A stretch of 40,485 bases of DNA, taken from the NCBI GenBank assembly GCA_035314825.1, contig DATFYX010000087.1:1-40485 (forward strand), read 5' to 3'. A model generated the notes under the pieces. The model searched no databases. It was not told where the DNA came from and saw nothing but the letters and a program-made list of their open reading frames with translations. Below are positions 17,458 to 24,961 of the stretch, piece by piece. This DNA comes from Candidatus Eremiobacteraceae bacterium (lineage in GTDB: Bacteria; Vulcanimicrobiota; Vulcanimicrobiia; Eremiobacterales; Eremiobacteraceae). The translations under genes and the position numbers were made by a program. Numbering within the stretch: the first letter of the stretch is position 1; each line of letters begins with the position of its first letter.

Positions 17458-18567
17458 ATGAAGATCGCGGTCATCGGCGCCGGCATCAACGGATTGTCGT
17501 CCGCGTGGGCGCTCACGCGCGACGGGCACGACGTCACCGTGTACGAGCAAGGCCCGATCCCAAATCCGCTCGGATCGTCCGTGGATCAGAACCGGCTCAT
17601 CCGTTTCCCATACGGCGCGAGCATGGGCTACACGCGCATGGTCTTCGCCGCATACGAAGCCTGGGAGCTTTTGTGGGCGGATCTGGGCGAGACGCTGTAC
17701 GCGCGCACCGGCACTCTTGCCATCGCGCGCGACGAGTCGAGCTGGACCGATCTTTCCGCTGCCACGCTGGCGCGTATCGGCGTCGAGGCGCGTCGCCTTT
17801 CACCGGCGGATATCGAGCGCGTCTTTCCCATGCTGCGCACGGACGGCATGCGGTACGCGCTGCACTTGGAATCCGGCGGCGAGCTGTTCGCGTCGCGCAT
17901 CATCGAGGCGCTGGCGCGTCATCTGCGCGCGCGCGGCGTCGAACTCGTCGAGCACACGCCGGTGGAGTCGGTCGATGTGGAGCAGCCTCACGCGGTCATG
18001 CGCGACGGGTCTGTGGTCTCGTGCGATGCGCTGGTGATCGCCGCGGGACCGTGGGTGAGCCGGCTGCTACCCTCGATGGCGTCGCGCGTCACGCCGTCGC
18101 GGCAGGTCGTCGCGTACGTCGAGCCGCCTGCGCAGTATGCCGGGCATTGGCGGCACGGACCGATGCTCATGGACCTTGACGGCGCGGGCTTCTACCTCGT
18201 GCCGCCCTACGGCGGCACCGACCTCAAGATCGGCGATCATCGCTTCAGTTTGGCCGGCCAGCCAGATGCGGACCGCGAGCCGGCGCTGCCTGAAGCGCAG
18301 GCGGTCTTCGAGCAGGCGCGCCGCGCGCTGCGAGATTTCGATCAATACCGGATCAAGGGGATGCGCACGTGCTTCTACACGGTGCAGCCGCAAGAGCGTT
18401 TCTTGGTCGAGCGGTTGGATCGGTCGTGGCTGGTCAGCGCGTGCTCGGGCCACGGCTTCAAGTTCGGAGCGCTCAACGGTCTGGCGGTCGCGGACGGCAT
18501 CGCGGGCCGGCGGACCGCGGACGCGATCGCCTCGTACGCCGCCGGCGACGCGGTGGCTTCCGGGTAG
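17458..18567 (+). CDS. FAD-dependent oxidoreductase (DAO / monomeric sarcosine oxidase-like)
   Basis: A 369-aa flavoprotein. MKIAVIGAGINGLSSAWAL is the GxGxxG FAD-binding N-terminus. VIAAGPWVSRLLP (about 196) and GMRTCFYTVQPQERFLV (about 301) follow, and SACSGHGFKFGALNGLAVAD (about 327) closes the FAD site. In monomeric sarcosine oxidase the Cys of the xxCxYTxxPD-type segment binds FAD covalently, and a Cys is present here at the matching place. Likely substrates are secondary or tertiary amino acids such as sarcosine. I prefer ATG 17458, with AGG 6 nt upstream, over ATG 17446. Confidence 0.82.
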   Translation: MKIAVIGAGINGLSSAWALTRDGHDVTVYEQGPIPNPLGSSVDQNRLIRFPYGASMGYTRMVFAAYEAWELLWADLGETLYARTGTLAIARDESSWTDLSAATLARIGVEARRLSPADIERVFPMLRTDGMRYALHLESGGELFASRIIEALARHLRARGVELVEHTPVESVDVEQPHAVMRDGSVVSCDALVIAAGPWVSRLLPSMASRVTPSRQVVAYVEPPAQYAGHWRHGPMLMDLDGAGFYLVPPYGGTDLKIGDHRFSLAGQPDADREPALPEAQAVFEQARRALRDFDQYRIKGMRTCFYTVQPQERFLVERLDRSWLVSACSGHGFKFGALNGLAVADGIAGRRTADAIASYAAGDAVASG

Positions 18568-18573
18568 CATCGG

Positions 18574-19662
18574 ATGAGCGAATGGCAGTGGCTCGAGCTT
18601 GCGGCCGGCATTTTTGTCGTCGGCCTGATGCTGTACGACGTGTTCGCCTCGGTCGTCGTGCCTCGCATGGTCTCGCCGACGCTGCGTCTCTCGGTGGGGA
18701 TGGTCAGGTTGACGTGGCGGCTCTGGAAATGGTATGCGCTGGGGATCAAAGATCCGGACAAGCGCGAAGATTCCTTGGGGCGTTATGCGCCTGCCGTCCT
18801 GGTCCTCTTGCTCATCGTCTGGCTGATCGGCCTGCTGCTCGGATACGGCCTCGTGTTCTACGCGCTGCGCGCGCACACGCAGCCCCCGATCCACTCGTAT
18901 TTCGACGCCGTGTATTTCGCGGGCGCGTCGATGCTGACGATCGGCTATGGTGACATCGTCGCCACCGGCGATATGACGCGTCTATTCTCACTGGCCGCCG
19001 GCGCAACGGGTTTGGCGCTGTTCGCACTCATCATCTCCTTCATCTTCTCCATCTTCGGCGCATTCCAGCGGCGCGAGCTGTTCATCGTCATGATGGGCAG
19101 CCGTGCAGGCGCCCCGGCCTCCGGCGTCACCTTCCTCGAGAGCGCCGGGAAATACAAGCTATACGACGATCTTGTGACGAGCATGCGGGAGGCCGAAGCG
19201 TGGGCCGCCTCGGTGCTCGAGTCGCATCTCGCATATCCGACGCTCACGTACTTCCGCTCCAGCCACGACGACGAGTCGTGGGTGGGCACGCTGGGGGCGA
19301 TGCTCGACGCCGCCACATTGCTCATGACGATCGCGGACAGCCCATACCTCGGCCAAGCGAAGCTGTTGCATAACATCTGCGTGCATCTGGTGCGGGACCT
19401 GAGCCGCTACTTCCGTCTTGAAGGTGACGATGTGATCGGCATCGATCGCCGCGAGTTCGACCAGGCGTGCGCTCAGCTGTCGGCTGCCGGCTGGTCCATC
19501 CACGCTGACGACGAGGCCTGGCGGCGATTTGCGGCATTGCGGATGCAATACGCGGGTCCGCTCAATGCGATGGCGGCGTTTTGGGCCATTCCGCCGGCTC
19601 GCTGGATCGGCGACCGTTCCGAGATCAGCGCGCGCAGCATGCACGCGGCTGTCACGCGATAG
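18574..19662 (+). CDS. Two-TM-type potassium channel with soluble C-terminal domain
   Basis: A 362-aa membrane protein. An N-terminal helix (about 5-29) and a second helix (about 70-95) precede the pore loop YFAGASMLTIGYGDIVATG, whose TIGYGD is the K+ selectivity filter. The inner helix follows (about 130-156). The last 200 residues are soluble and match no RCK/TrkA nucleotide motif (no GxGxxG), so the gating domain is unidentified. It starts at ATG 18574, 6 nt after the oxidase stop, suggesting co-transcription. Probably a passive K+ conductance in the inner membrane. Confidence 0.85.
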   Translation: MSEWQWLELAAGIFVVGLMLYDVFASVVVPRMVSPTLRLSVGMVRLTWRLWKWYALGIKDPDKREDSLGRYAPAVLVLLLIVWLIGLLLGYGLVFYALRAHTQPPIHSYFDAVYFAGASMLTIGYGDIVATGDMTRLFSLAAGATGLALFALIISFIFSIFGAFQRRELFIVMMGSRAGAPASGVTFLESAGKYKLYDDLVTSMREAEAWAASVLESHLAYPTLTYFRSSHDDESWVGTLGAMLDAATLLMTIADSPYLGQAKLLHNICVHLVRDLSRYFRLEGDDVIGIDRREFDQACAQLSAAGWSIHADDEAWRRFAALRMQYAGPLNAMAAFWAIPPARWIGDRSEISARSMHAAVTR

Positions 19663-19731
19663 GGCGCCGGAGCGCCGCCCCTGAAAGAGCGTGCGGGGCA
19701 ACCTTGCTGCTGTGCGGAGAAACCCGACCCG

Positions 19732-20337
19732 ATGCGATTTCAGATCCTCGCCACCCTCGGCGCACTCGCGCTTGGCGCACTCGTCTTCACGCAACCCGCG
19801 CCGGCGCGCGCCGACATCACCTGGACCATCGATCCCGGCCACTCGCTCGCCGAATTCTCAGTCGTACACTTGGGCGTGACGCACGTGCGCGGCTCGATCC
19901 TGATCCAGCAGGGCAGCATCGTTTCCGCTTCCGGAGATGGGCAGCCCACGGCGATCAGCGCCACGCTGGACGCGTCGAGCATCGACACCCGGAATCAGGA
20001 TCGCGACGCCGATCTGAAAAGTTCGAATTGGCTCGATGTGACGAAGTACCCGACGTTGAGCTTCAAGAGCACGAATATCGTGCCGGGCGCGAACGGCGCA
20101 TTCGCTGCGACCGGGGATCTGACGCTTCACGGGGTGACGAGACCGGTCACGCTGCAGGGGCACGTCGACGGTACGACCACGGATGGCCGCGGACATCAGC
20201 GCGTGGCCTATTCGGCGAGCACGACGATCAAACGTCAGGACTTCGGGCTGAATTGGGCGCAGCAGACGCCCGGCGGCACGTTCGTGGCGGGTGATGACGT
20301 GGACATCTCGATCACGATCGAAGCGGTCAACCGTTGA
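19732..20337 (+). CDS. YceI-family periplasmic lipid-binding-like protein
   Basis: A 201-aa secreted protein with a signal peptide (cleaved near PAPARA-D, about residue 27). It has the YceI beta-barrel pattern: WTIDPGHSLAEFSVVHLGVTHVRG in parts at about 30-53, SIDTRNQDRDADLKSSNWLDV (about 86) and YPTLSFKST (about 109), then GDLTLHGVTRPVTL (about 129). YceI proteins bind isoprenoid-type lipids in a lipocalin-like barrel; the ligand here is unknown. ATG 19732 has GGAG about 12 nt upstream. A short GC hairpin (19663-19676) follows the preceding channel gene. Confidence 0.92.
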   Translation: MRFQILATLGALALGALVFTQPAPARADITWTIDPGHSLAEFSVVHLGVTHVRGSILIQQGSIVSASGDGQPTAISATLDASSIDTRNQDRDADLKSSNWLDVTKYPTLSFKSTNIVPGANGAFAATGDLTLHGVTRPVTLQGHVDGTTTDGRGHQRVAYSASTTIKRQDFGLNWAQQTPGGTFVAGDDVDISITIEAVNR

Positions 20338-20342
20338 GAGCG

Positions 20343-21011
20343 ATGCGCATAGCTCTGGTGATCGGCGCCGCGATAGCGCTGGCGATACCCGCGCTCGCGG
20401 CGACGAATAACGGGACGATGCAGTCCCATGCCGTCGCGGCGCCGCTGCCGTCGGCTCTGCCGACCATCCCGCCGCCGATGGCCGCGAAGTACGTCGGACT
20501 GATCACGCATCTGCGCCCTTCGGCGGCGTCGTGGGCGAGCCAAGAGGCGCAACGCATCGCCGGGCAGCCGGTGAACCTCCAGCAGCTCGAGAGCGCTATA
20601 AGCGCGCATTTCGCCCCGTCGATCGGAGGCACGGGCATTCCGCCCGGTATGGACATCGAAGCGCTGGCGTTCATCGTTCTGATGCAGGCCACTCAGGATC
20701 AAGACAAAGACCTGCAGTCGATCATGGACGGCGTCCAAGAGATCAACAAACAAAAGGCGGCGCTGCGCAGTCAGATGCAAGCGCTGAATCAGCTCGAAGC
20801 CAACAACGCGAAATCCTCGCCCGGCCCGAGCCCGTCGCCGTCATCGGGCGCGCTCAAGAGCCGGCTCGACAGCCTCAACGAGCTGAGCGAAACGCAGTCG
20901 CTCCAGTTGCAGATGACTATGGACCGGCGCTCGAAGCTGATCGATACGCTGTCAAACGTCATGAAGTCGATCGCAAATACGAGCGACGCGGTCGTCCAGA
21001 ATCTGAAGTGA
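20343..21011 (+). CDS. Secreted coiled-coil protein of unknown function
   Basis: A 222-aa exported protein. A signal peptide (MRIALVIGAAIALAIPALAA) is followed by a Pro/Ala-rich stretch (about 35-48). A central helical region contains DIEALAFIVLMQATQDQDKDLQSIM. After that come two coiled-coil segments separated by a low-complexity SSPGPSPSPSSG linker (about 160-170). No family is recognised. I prefer ATG 20343 over the TTG at 20334, which overlaps the yceI stop. It is likely co-transcribed with the YceI gene, and its stop lies 56 nt before the tRNA-Leu gene. Confidence 0.72.
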   Translation: MRIALVIGAAIALAIPALAATNNGTMQSHAVAAPLPSALPTIPPPMAAKYVGLITHLRPSAASWASQEAQRIAGQPVNLQQLESAISAHFAPSIGGTGIPPGMDIEALAFIVLMQATQDQDKDLQSIMDGVQEINKQKAALRSQMQALNQLEANNAKSSPGPSPSPSSGALKSRLDSLNELSETQSLQLQMTMDRRSKLIDTLSNVMKSIANTSDAVVQNLK

Positions 21012-21067
21012 GAGCGGGCCGTCGAGGGTTTCAAGGCCGCCGGAGCTAACGGAATGGCGACCATCGT

Positions 21068-21369
21068 GGGATGATGGTGGAATCGGAAGACACAACGGAC
21101 TTCCAATTGGAGCCGTAGGATGGGAAACCGCCTGCGGGATGCGCTCAAAGTCGGTGGACTCTTCGCCGGAGTGAACGGCATGACGACGCCGAGCCAAGCC
21201 CCGCGTACGGGGAAGGTGTAGAGACTGGACGGGCGCGGCCTACGTCGTGAGCGTCACGATATGGTCAAGGCACAGTCCGGACCACGAACGCGATGCGGTG
21301 GCGAAAGCCATGGTGGTGCGAAAATCCGTTGCCCGAAAGGGCGTCCGGGTTCGAGTCCCGGTCATCCCA
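21068..21369 (+). tRNA. tRNA-Leu(UAA), split by a group I intron
   Basis: Exon 1 is 21068-21102 and exon 2 is 21321-21369; spliced length is 84 nt. Every arm pairs. The acceptor is GGGATGA with TCATCCC (21362-21368), with A73 at 21369. The D stem is GTG/CAC. The anticodon stem is ACGGA (21095-21099) with TCCGT (21325-21329), around loop C-T-T|A-A-A-A. The long variable arm GCCC-GAAA-GGGC marks a leucine tRNA, and the T arm is CCGGG-TTCGAGT-CCCGG. The anticodon is U34 (21102), A35, A36, so UAA. CCA is not encoded. Exon 2 overlaps the opposite-strand ppx stop by 8 bp. Confidence 0.93.
21103..21320 (+). ncRNA. Group I intron in the tRNA-Leu(UAA) anticodon loop
   Basis: The 218-nt insert lies between U34 and A35, the site used by cyanobacterial and plastid tRNA-Leu introns. 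It ends in G (21320), the required omega-G. P1 forms between exon CTT plus the first intron C and internal guide GGAG (21109-21112), putting the exon's last U in a U-G wobble at the 5' splice site. The core is recognisable: GCCGAGCCAAGCC (Q-like, about 21188-21200), hairpin CCCCG-CGTA-CGGGG (21199-21212), GTGTAGAGACTGGACGG (R-like, 21216-21232) and CACAGTCC (S-like, 21271-21278). GACT/AGTC gives P7, and TGGC-GAAA-GCCA (21299-21310) is a GNRA-capped P9 hairpin. It has no ORF and resembles the IC3 type. Confidence 0.9.
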
Positions 21370-22273
21370 TTCTGATCGTTTCGAGAAGAAAACCTACCAA
21401 GAGATCGCTCTCGCTGACCGTGAACTCTTGCACGCCGGCGCGCGAGACTATCTCGTCGATGATCGCCAAGCCCGCCGGAAAGATCTCGGCCCGCGACTCG
21501 GGCAGGCCGTGGAGACGTTTGCGCTGCTCGAGCGGCAGCGACGAGGTCAAGCGCAGCAGATCCTCGAGGTCCGCTCGACGCACCGCGCCGACGTGGACGG
21601 CCGACGTAGGGTCATACGCGTAGAGCATGCGTGCCGTCGTGTCGGCCGTGCCGCCGACGAAGACGAGGTTTCCTACGGACTGGGCCGGGGCTGCGTGGAG
21701 CTCCATGCGCACCGCCGTCCGGCAGGCGTTGAGCTCTTCGGCGCGCGGCGGATCGTGCTTGAAAAAGCGCTCGGTCATGCGCACGGCGCCCAGCGGCAAG
21801 GAGACGAGCGTGACGCGATCGGCTGGTTGCGCGCGCGATGCGAACTCCGTGCTGCGGCCGCCGATATCGATGACCGTCACGGCGCCGGCCGGCGTGCGCC
21901 CGGCGCGATCGAGCGCCCACAGCGCACCATCGAATGAAGCGCGGGCTTCTTCTTCTCCGCTGAGAACGCGCATCTCAACACCGGTTATCTGACGCACGCG
22001 CGCGATGAAGTCGCTCGCATTCTTCGCTTCACGCAGCGCAGCGGTGCCGATGGCGAGGAGCCGATCCGCCTGCTTGCCGAGCTGCGCGAACTCCTCGATG
22101 GCGGCGAGCGAGCGTTCCATCGCTGGAGGCGAAAGAACGCCCGACGCGCTGACGCCTTCGCCGAGGCGCGTGATGCGGATATCGTGATGTTCGACGTGAG
22201 GTTGGTCGGCGTCGATGCGGGCGATCAGCAACCGGCACGAGTTGCTCCCGGCCGAGATGACGGCTGCACGCAT
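21362..22273 (-). CDS. ppx: Exopolyphosphatase / guanosine pentaphosphate phosphohydrolase (Ppx/GppA family)
   Basis: A 303-aa member of the ASKHA-fold Ppx/GppA family, which removes terminal phosphate from polyphosphate or pppGpp. Landmarks are AVISAGSNSCRLLIARID (phosphate-1 loop; the usual D of DxGSNS is S here), IGTAALREAKN (about 75), VLSGEEEARASFDGA (about 104), VIDIGGRSTEF (phosphate-2 loop, about 131) and FVGGTADTTARM (about 214). The length fits the short, two-domain form lacking the HD domain. ATG 22273 lies 5 nt after the S1-like gene. The stop codon lies inside the acceptor stem of the opposite-strand tRNA-Leu. Confidence 0.9.
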   Translation of the reverse strand: MRAAVISAGSNSCRLLIARIDADQPHVEHHDIRITRLGEGVSASGVLSPPAMERSLAAIEEFAQLGKQADRLLAIGTAALREAKNASDFIARVRQITGVEMRVLSGEEEARASFDGALWALDRAGRTPAGAVTVIDIGGRSTEFASRAQPADRVTLVSLPLGAVRMTERFFKHDPPRAEELNACRTAVRMELHAAPAQSVGNLVFVGGTADTTARMLYAYDPTSAVHVGAVRRADLEDLLRLTSSLPLEQRKRLHGLPESRAEIFPAGLAIIDEIVSRAGVQEFTVSESDLLVGFLLETIRMG

Positions 22274-22278
22274 CGGGC

Positions 22279-22725
22279 TTAGCGCTTTTTCTTCGGGCGG
22301 GGAGGTTTCTTCGGCGACTCGCGATACTGGCGCCGTGCGCGCACCTCGAACGGCAGCAGTCGATCGGCGCGCGCCTGTTTGGCCTCGTGAGCACGGCTGG
22401 CGATGGCGCCGTTCGGATCCCAGTCTTCGGTCTGGCGAAGGTACTCGATGATCTTGTCGTCGAGGTCGCGGGCCGGACTCGAGTCGCGCTCAGGCGCTAC
22501 GTCCGGGGAGGCGGGCGCCGGCGATGCATCATCCGGCATGAGGCGCAGTATCAGCCAGCCATCCTGCTCGGAGACGGCAAACTCGAATTGCGGCCGCCGG
22601 CGCTGTGCGAGGGTGCGGCGTACGTCTTTGTGGCCGGGATCCGATGAGGGCAGGCTGGCGATTCGTCCGTCTTCGAGGCGCACGGTGCAGCCATAACGGC
22701 CACACGCGACAACGGTACCTTTCAC
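22279..22725 (-). CDS. S1-like RNA-binding protein next to ftsB
   Basis: A 148-aa protein. Residues 1-60 form a short S1/OB-like barrel (VKGTVVACGRYGCTVRLEDGRIASLPSSD in parts), followed by a disordered Pro/Ala/Asp stretch, a helical DLDDKIIEYLRQTEDWDPNG segment and a very basic tail (SPKKPPRPKKKR) suited to nucleic-acid binding. The frame stays open upstream to 22803, but GTG 22725 lies 10 nt after the ftsB stop and begins the S1 fold. In Bacillus the S1 protein YabR follows divIC in the same way. Molecular role unknown. Confidence 0.7.
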   Translation of the reverse strand: MKGTVVACGRYGCTVRLEDGRIASLPSSDPGHKDVRRTLAQRRRPQFEFAVSEQDGWLILRLMPDDASPAPASPDVAPERDSSPARDLDDKIIEYLRQTEDWDPNGAIASRAHEAKQARADRLLPFEVRARRQYRESPKKPPRPKKKR

Positions 22726-22735
22726 GCGCGAAGGG

Positions 22736-23119
22736 TCATTTGGGAGCGGGTGTCGCCACCTGTATGAAGACCTCGTGCGGCTTGGTGAGACCGAGCTGCT
22801 CATGGATCAACGGCACGAGGAACTCCGGATCGCGCGAGAGGATCACGTCCTTGCGCAGCTTGACCGATTCGGCGGTCAGCTGCCGGTTCTGGTCCTCGAC
22901 CGCGTCGATCTGCTTGTGCAGCTGATAGTTCTGGGCGCCGACGCGCCAGGCCTGAACCGAGAACGAGACGGCCACCAGCAGCACCGCCGCCAGCGCGACC
23001 ATCCTGCCCGCGGCCGACATGACGCGCAGCATGCCGCGCTCGCGCTGCTTGCGCGCGCCGCGGCCGAGCGGCGGTGCCGCCAACCGGCTGATCTTGTGGC
23101 CGAGGCTACCGCGCCGCAC
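22736..23119 (-). CDS. ftsB: FtsB/DivIC-type septum formation protein
   Basis: A 127-aa bitopic membrane protein of the cell-division machinery. A basic cytoplasmic N-terminus of about 38 residues is followed by one helix (MVALAAVLLVAVSFSVQAW) and a coiled coil (QNYQLHKQIDAVEDQNRQLTAESVKLRKD in parts). The conserved C-terminal DPEFLVPLIHEQLGLTKPHEV is the FtsB/DivIC signature region contacting FtsL. The start is GTG 23119, overlapping accA by 14 bp; an internal ATG 23032 is the alternative. Downstream neighbours S1-like and ppx suggest one transcript from accD. Confidence 0.83.
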   Translation of the reverse strand: MRRGSLGHKISRLAAPPLGRGARKQRERGMLRVMSAAGRMVALAAVLLVAVSFSVQAWRVGAQNYQLHKQIDAVEDQNRQLTAESVKLRKDVILSRDPEFLVPLIHEQLGLTKPHEVFIQVATPAPK

Positions 23120-24080
23120 GGTCTTGCACCATCTCTTCGTGCGCGCCGATCTTGCGATACTTCTCGTAGCGCCGGTCCGCGAGCGTATCCCCGCTCAAAC
23201 TCATCAGTTTGGCCAAGGCGCGTTTGTCGGCTTCCAGCACGGCATCGATCGTCTTGGCGGGGTCGCGGTGTGCGCCGCCCATCGGCTCAGGCACGATCTC
23301 GTCGATGATGCCGAATTCGAAGAGGTCCTCCGAGGTGAGGCGCAATCGCGACGCCGCCTCTTCGGCTTTGGTCGAGTCGCGCCACAAGATCGACGATGCC
23401 GCTTCAGGCGAGGCGACCGAGTAGACGGCGTGCTGCAGCATCGCGACATGGTCGCCGACGCCGATGGCCAACGCTCCGCCGCTGCCGCCCTCGCCGACGA
23501 TGTTGACGACGATCGGCGTGTGCAGCCCGGCCATCAACTTGATGTTGGTGGCGATGGCTTCTGACTGCCCGCGCTCTTCAGCGCCGATGCCGGGATATGC
23601 GCCCGGCGTGTCGATGAACGTGAGCAGCGGCTTCTTGAACTTCTCCGCCAAACGCATGATCCGCGCGGCCTTGCGATAGCCTTCCGGATGCGCCATGCCG
23701 AAATTGCGATAGAGGTTCTCTTTGGTATCTCGGCCCTTCTGCTGGCCGAGGACGAACACGGGTATGCCGCCCAAGAACGCGTAGCCGGCCACGAGCGCCG
23801 GATCGTCGCGGAACATGCGGTCGCCGTGCAGTTCGACGAAGCCGTCGAGCTTGGCGATGTAGTCCAATGCGAGCGGACGGCGCGGATGGCGCGCTAGGTG
23901 CACGCGCTGCCACGGCGTGAGGTTGCCGAAGATCTCCGCCTCGAGCGTCCTGGCCTTTTCTTCAAGCGCGCGGATCTCACTGGAGAAGTCGACGCGCTGG
24001 GTCTCGTTGAGCTTCTTCAACCCTTCGATCTTGGCCTCAAGCTCGAGCAGCGGCTTTTCGAGCTCGACGATGACGTTCAC
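23106..24080 (-). CDS. accA: Acetyl-CoA carboxylase carboxyltransferase alpha subunit
   Basis: With AccD it transfers carboxyl from biotin to acetyl-CoA, the first step of fatty-acid synthesis. The 324-aa protein starts MNVIVELEKPLLELEAKIEGL and has LDGFVELHGDRMFRDDPA (about 93), GQQKGRDTKENLYRNFGM (about 125), IDTPGAYPGIGAEERGQ (about 170) and NIVGEGGSGGALAIGVGD (about 206), all AccA hallmarks. The frame is open far upstream within accD, but GTG 24080 matches the family start and forms a 4-bp GTGA overlap with the accD stop. It lies downstream of accD and upstream of ftsB. Confidence 0.96.
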   Translation of the reverse strand: MNVIVELEKPLLELEAKIEGLKKLNETQRVDFSSEIRALEEKARTLEAEIFGNLTPWQRVHLARHPRRPLALDYIAKLDGFVELHGDRMFRDDPALVAGYAFLGGIPVFVLGQQKGRDTKENLYRNFGMAHPEGYRKAARIMRLAEKFKKPLLTFIDTPGAYPGIGAEERGQSEAIATNIKLMAGLHTPIVVNIVGEGGSGGALAIGVGDHVAMLQHAVYSVASPEAASSILWRDSTKAEEAASRLRLTSEDLFEFGIIDEIVPEPMGGAHRDPAKTIDAVLEADKRALAKLMSLSGDTLADRRYEKYRKIGAHEEMVQDRAAR

Positions 24081-24961
24081 GCGGGTATCGGTCGAATAAA
24101 TTCGACCGCTCCATTGGGTTTGGCGGCGGGGGTCGTCAAGAAGCGCAGCGCGCTTGCGAGCGCCGCTTTCATGTCCGCGCGGCGCACGACCATGTCGACC
24201 TGCCCATGCTCGAGCAGGAACTCGGCCTCTTGGAATCCTTCGGGCAGTTTTTGACGGATGGTCTGGTCGATCACGCGCCGGCCGGCGAAGCCGATCGCCG
24301 CACCGCTCTCGGCGATGATGATGTCGCCCTGGAAGCCGAACGACGCCGACACGCCGCCGGTGGTCGGGTCGGTGAGGATCGAGATAAGGGGCAGGCCGAG
24401 CGCGCCGAACCGTTCGACGGCTGCACTCGCCTTGGCGAGCTGCATGAGGCCGATCATGCCTTCTTCCATGCGCGCGCCGCCCGATGCGGTCACGATGACG
24501 CACGGCACGCGCCGGCGCGCGCACTCTTCGATAAGGAGCGTCACCTTCTCGCCGACGACTCCGCCCATGGTGCCGCCGCGAAAATGGAAATCCATCACGC
24601 CCAGACCGATGGGGATGCGTTCGACGGTGCAAAAACCGACGAGCACCGCTTCGAGCAGGCCGGACTTCGCGCGATCGTTCTGCGTCTTCTGCGGATACGA
24701 GATGCGGTCAGACCATTGCAGCGGATCGCCGGTGACCAGGTTCTCGCCGATCTCGTCGAAATCGCCGTCGGCGAGAAGCGCGATGCGGTCGAGCGCAGAC
24801 AGCCTGAAGTTATGCCCGCACTTGGGGCACACGTGCAGCCGCGCGTCGAGATCCTTGATGAAGATGCGCTCGCCGCACGACGGACAGATCTCCCAGAGCT
24901 TGTCGTCGGCGGGTTGCGGCCGCGCCGTGCGTCTGCGCAGCCAGTTGGGCGTCGGGCTCAC
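24077..24961 (-). CDS. accD: Acetyl-CoA carboxylase carboxyltransferase beta subunit
   Basis: The zinc-ribbon partner of AccA. The 294-aa protein has the four-Cys ribbon (CPSCGE and CPKCGHNF, about 26-50), FRGGTMGGVVGEK (about 127), TASGGARMEEGMIGLMQLAK (about 158) and DPTTGGVSASFGFQGDIIIAE (about 197). It starts at GTG 24961 with a 4-bp GTGA overlap with the glycosyltransferase stop. The last dozen residues (NGAVEFIRPIPA) are encoded largely by a REP-like palindrome, so the C-terminus appears extended by a repeat insertion. Confidence 0.96.
   Translation of the reverse strand: MSPTPNWLRRRTARPQPADDKLWEICPSCGERIFIKDLDARLHVCPKCGHNFRLSALDRIALLADGDFDEIGENLVTGDPLQWSDRISYPQKTQNDRAKSGLLEAVLVGFCTVERIPIGLGVMDFHFRGGTMGGVVGEKVTLLIEECARRRVPCVIVTASGGARMEEGMIGLMQLAKASAAVERFGALGLPLISILTDPTTGGVSASFGFQGDIIIAESGAAIGFAGRRVIDQTIRQKLPEGFQEAEFLLEHGQVDMVVRRADMKAALASALRFLTTPAAKPNGAVEFIRPIPA
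24089..24113 (-). repeat. REP-like palindrome, copy 7, inside the accD 3' end
   Basis: GGTCGAATAAATTCGACC (24090-24107), the same core as copies 5 and 6, preceded on the minus strand by GGAG. It lies wholly within the accD reading frame, 9 nt before the accA start, and encodes AVEFIRP near the AccD C-terminus. Confidence 0.75.

Noticed and set aside
19663-19676. GGCGC-CGGA-GCGCC hairpin after the K+ channel gene as a terminator
   Set aside because: Only a 5-bp stem with no T-run, and the YceI gene follows on the same strand. Too weak to call.
21321-21369. Isolated tRNA 3' fragment as an attachment-site remnant
   Set aside because: The matching 5' half is present 218 nt upstream and pairs fully, so this is an exon and not an att remnant. 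No integrase lies nearby.
21261-21623. Open frame running through the tRNA-intron region
   Set aside because: It crosses structured RNA and the ppx antisense strand, with no motif. The intron has no real ORF.
24081-24632. 508-aa accA extension upstream of 24080
   Set aside because: The extra N-terminus is accD read in another frame. Family start and GTGA overlap support 24080.
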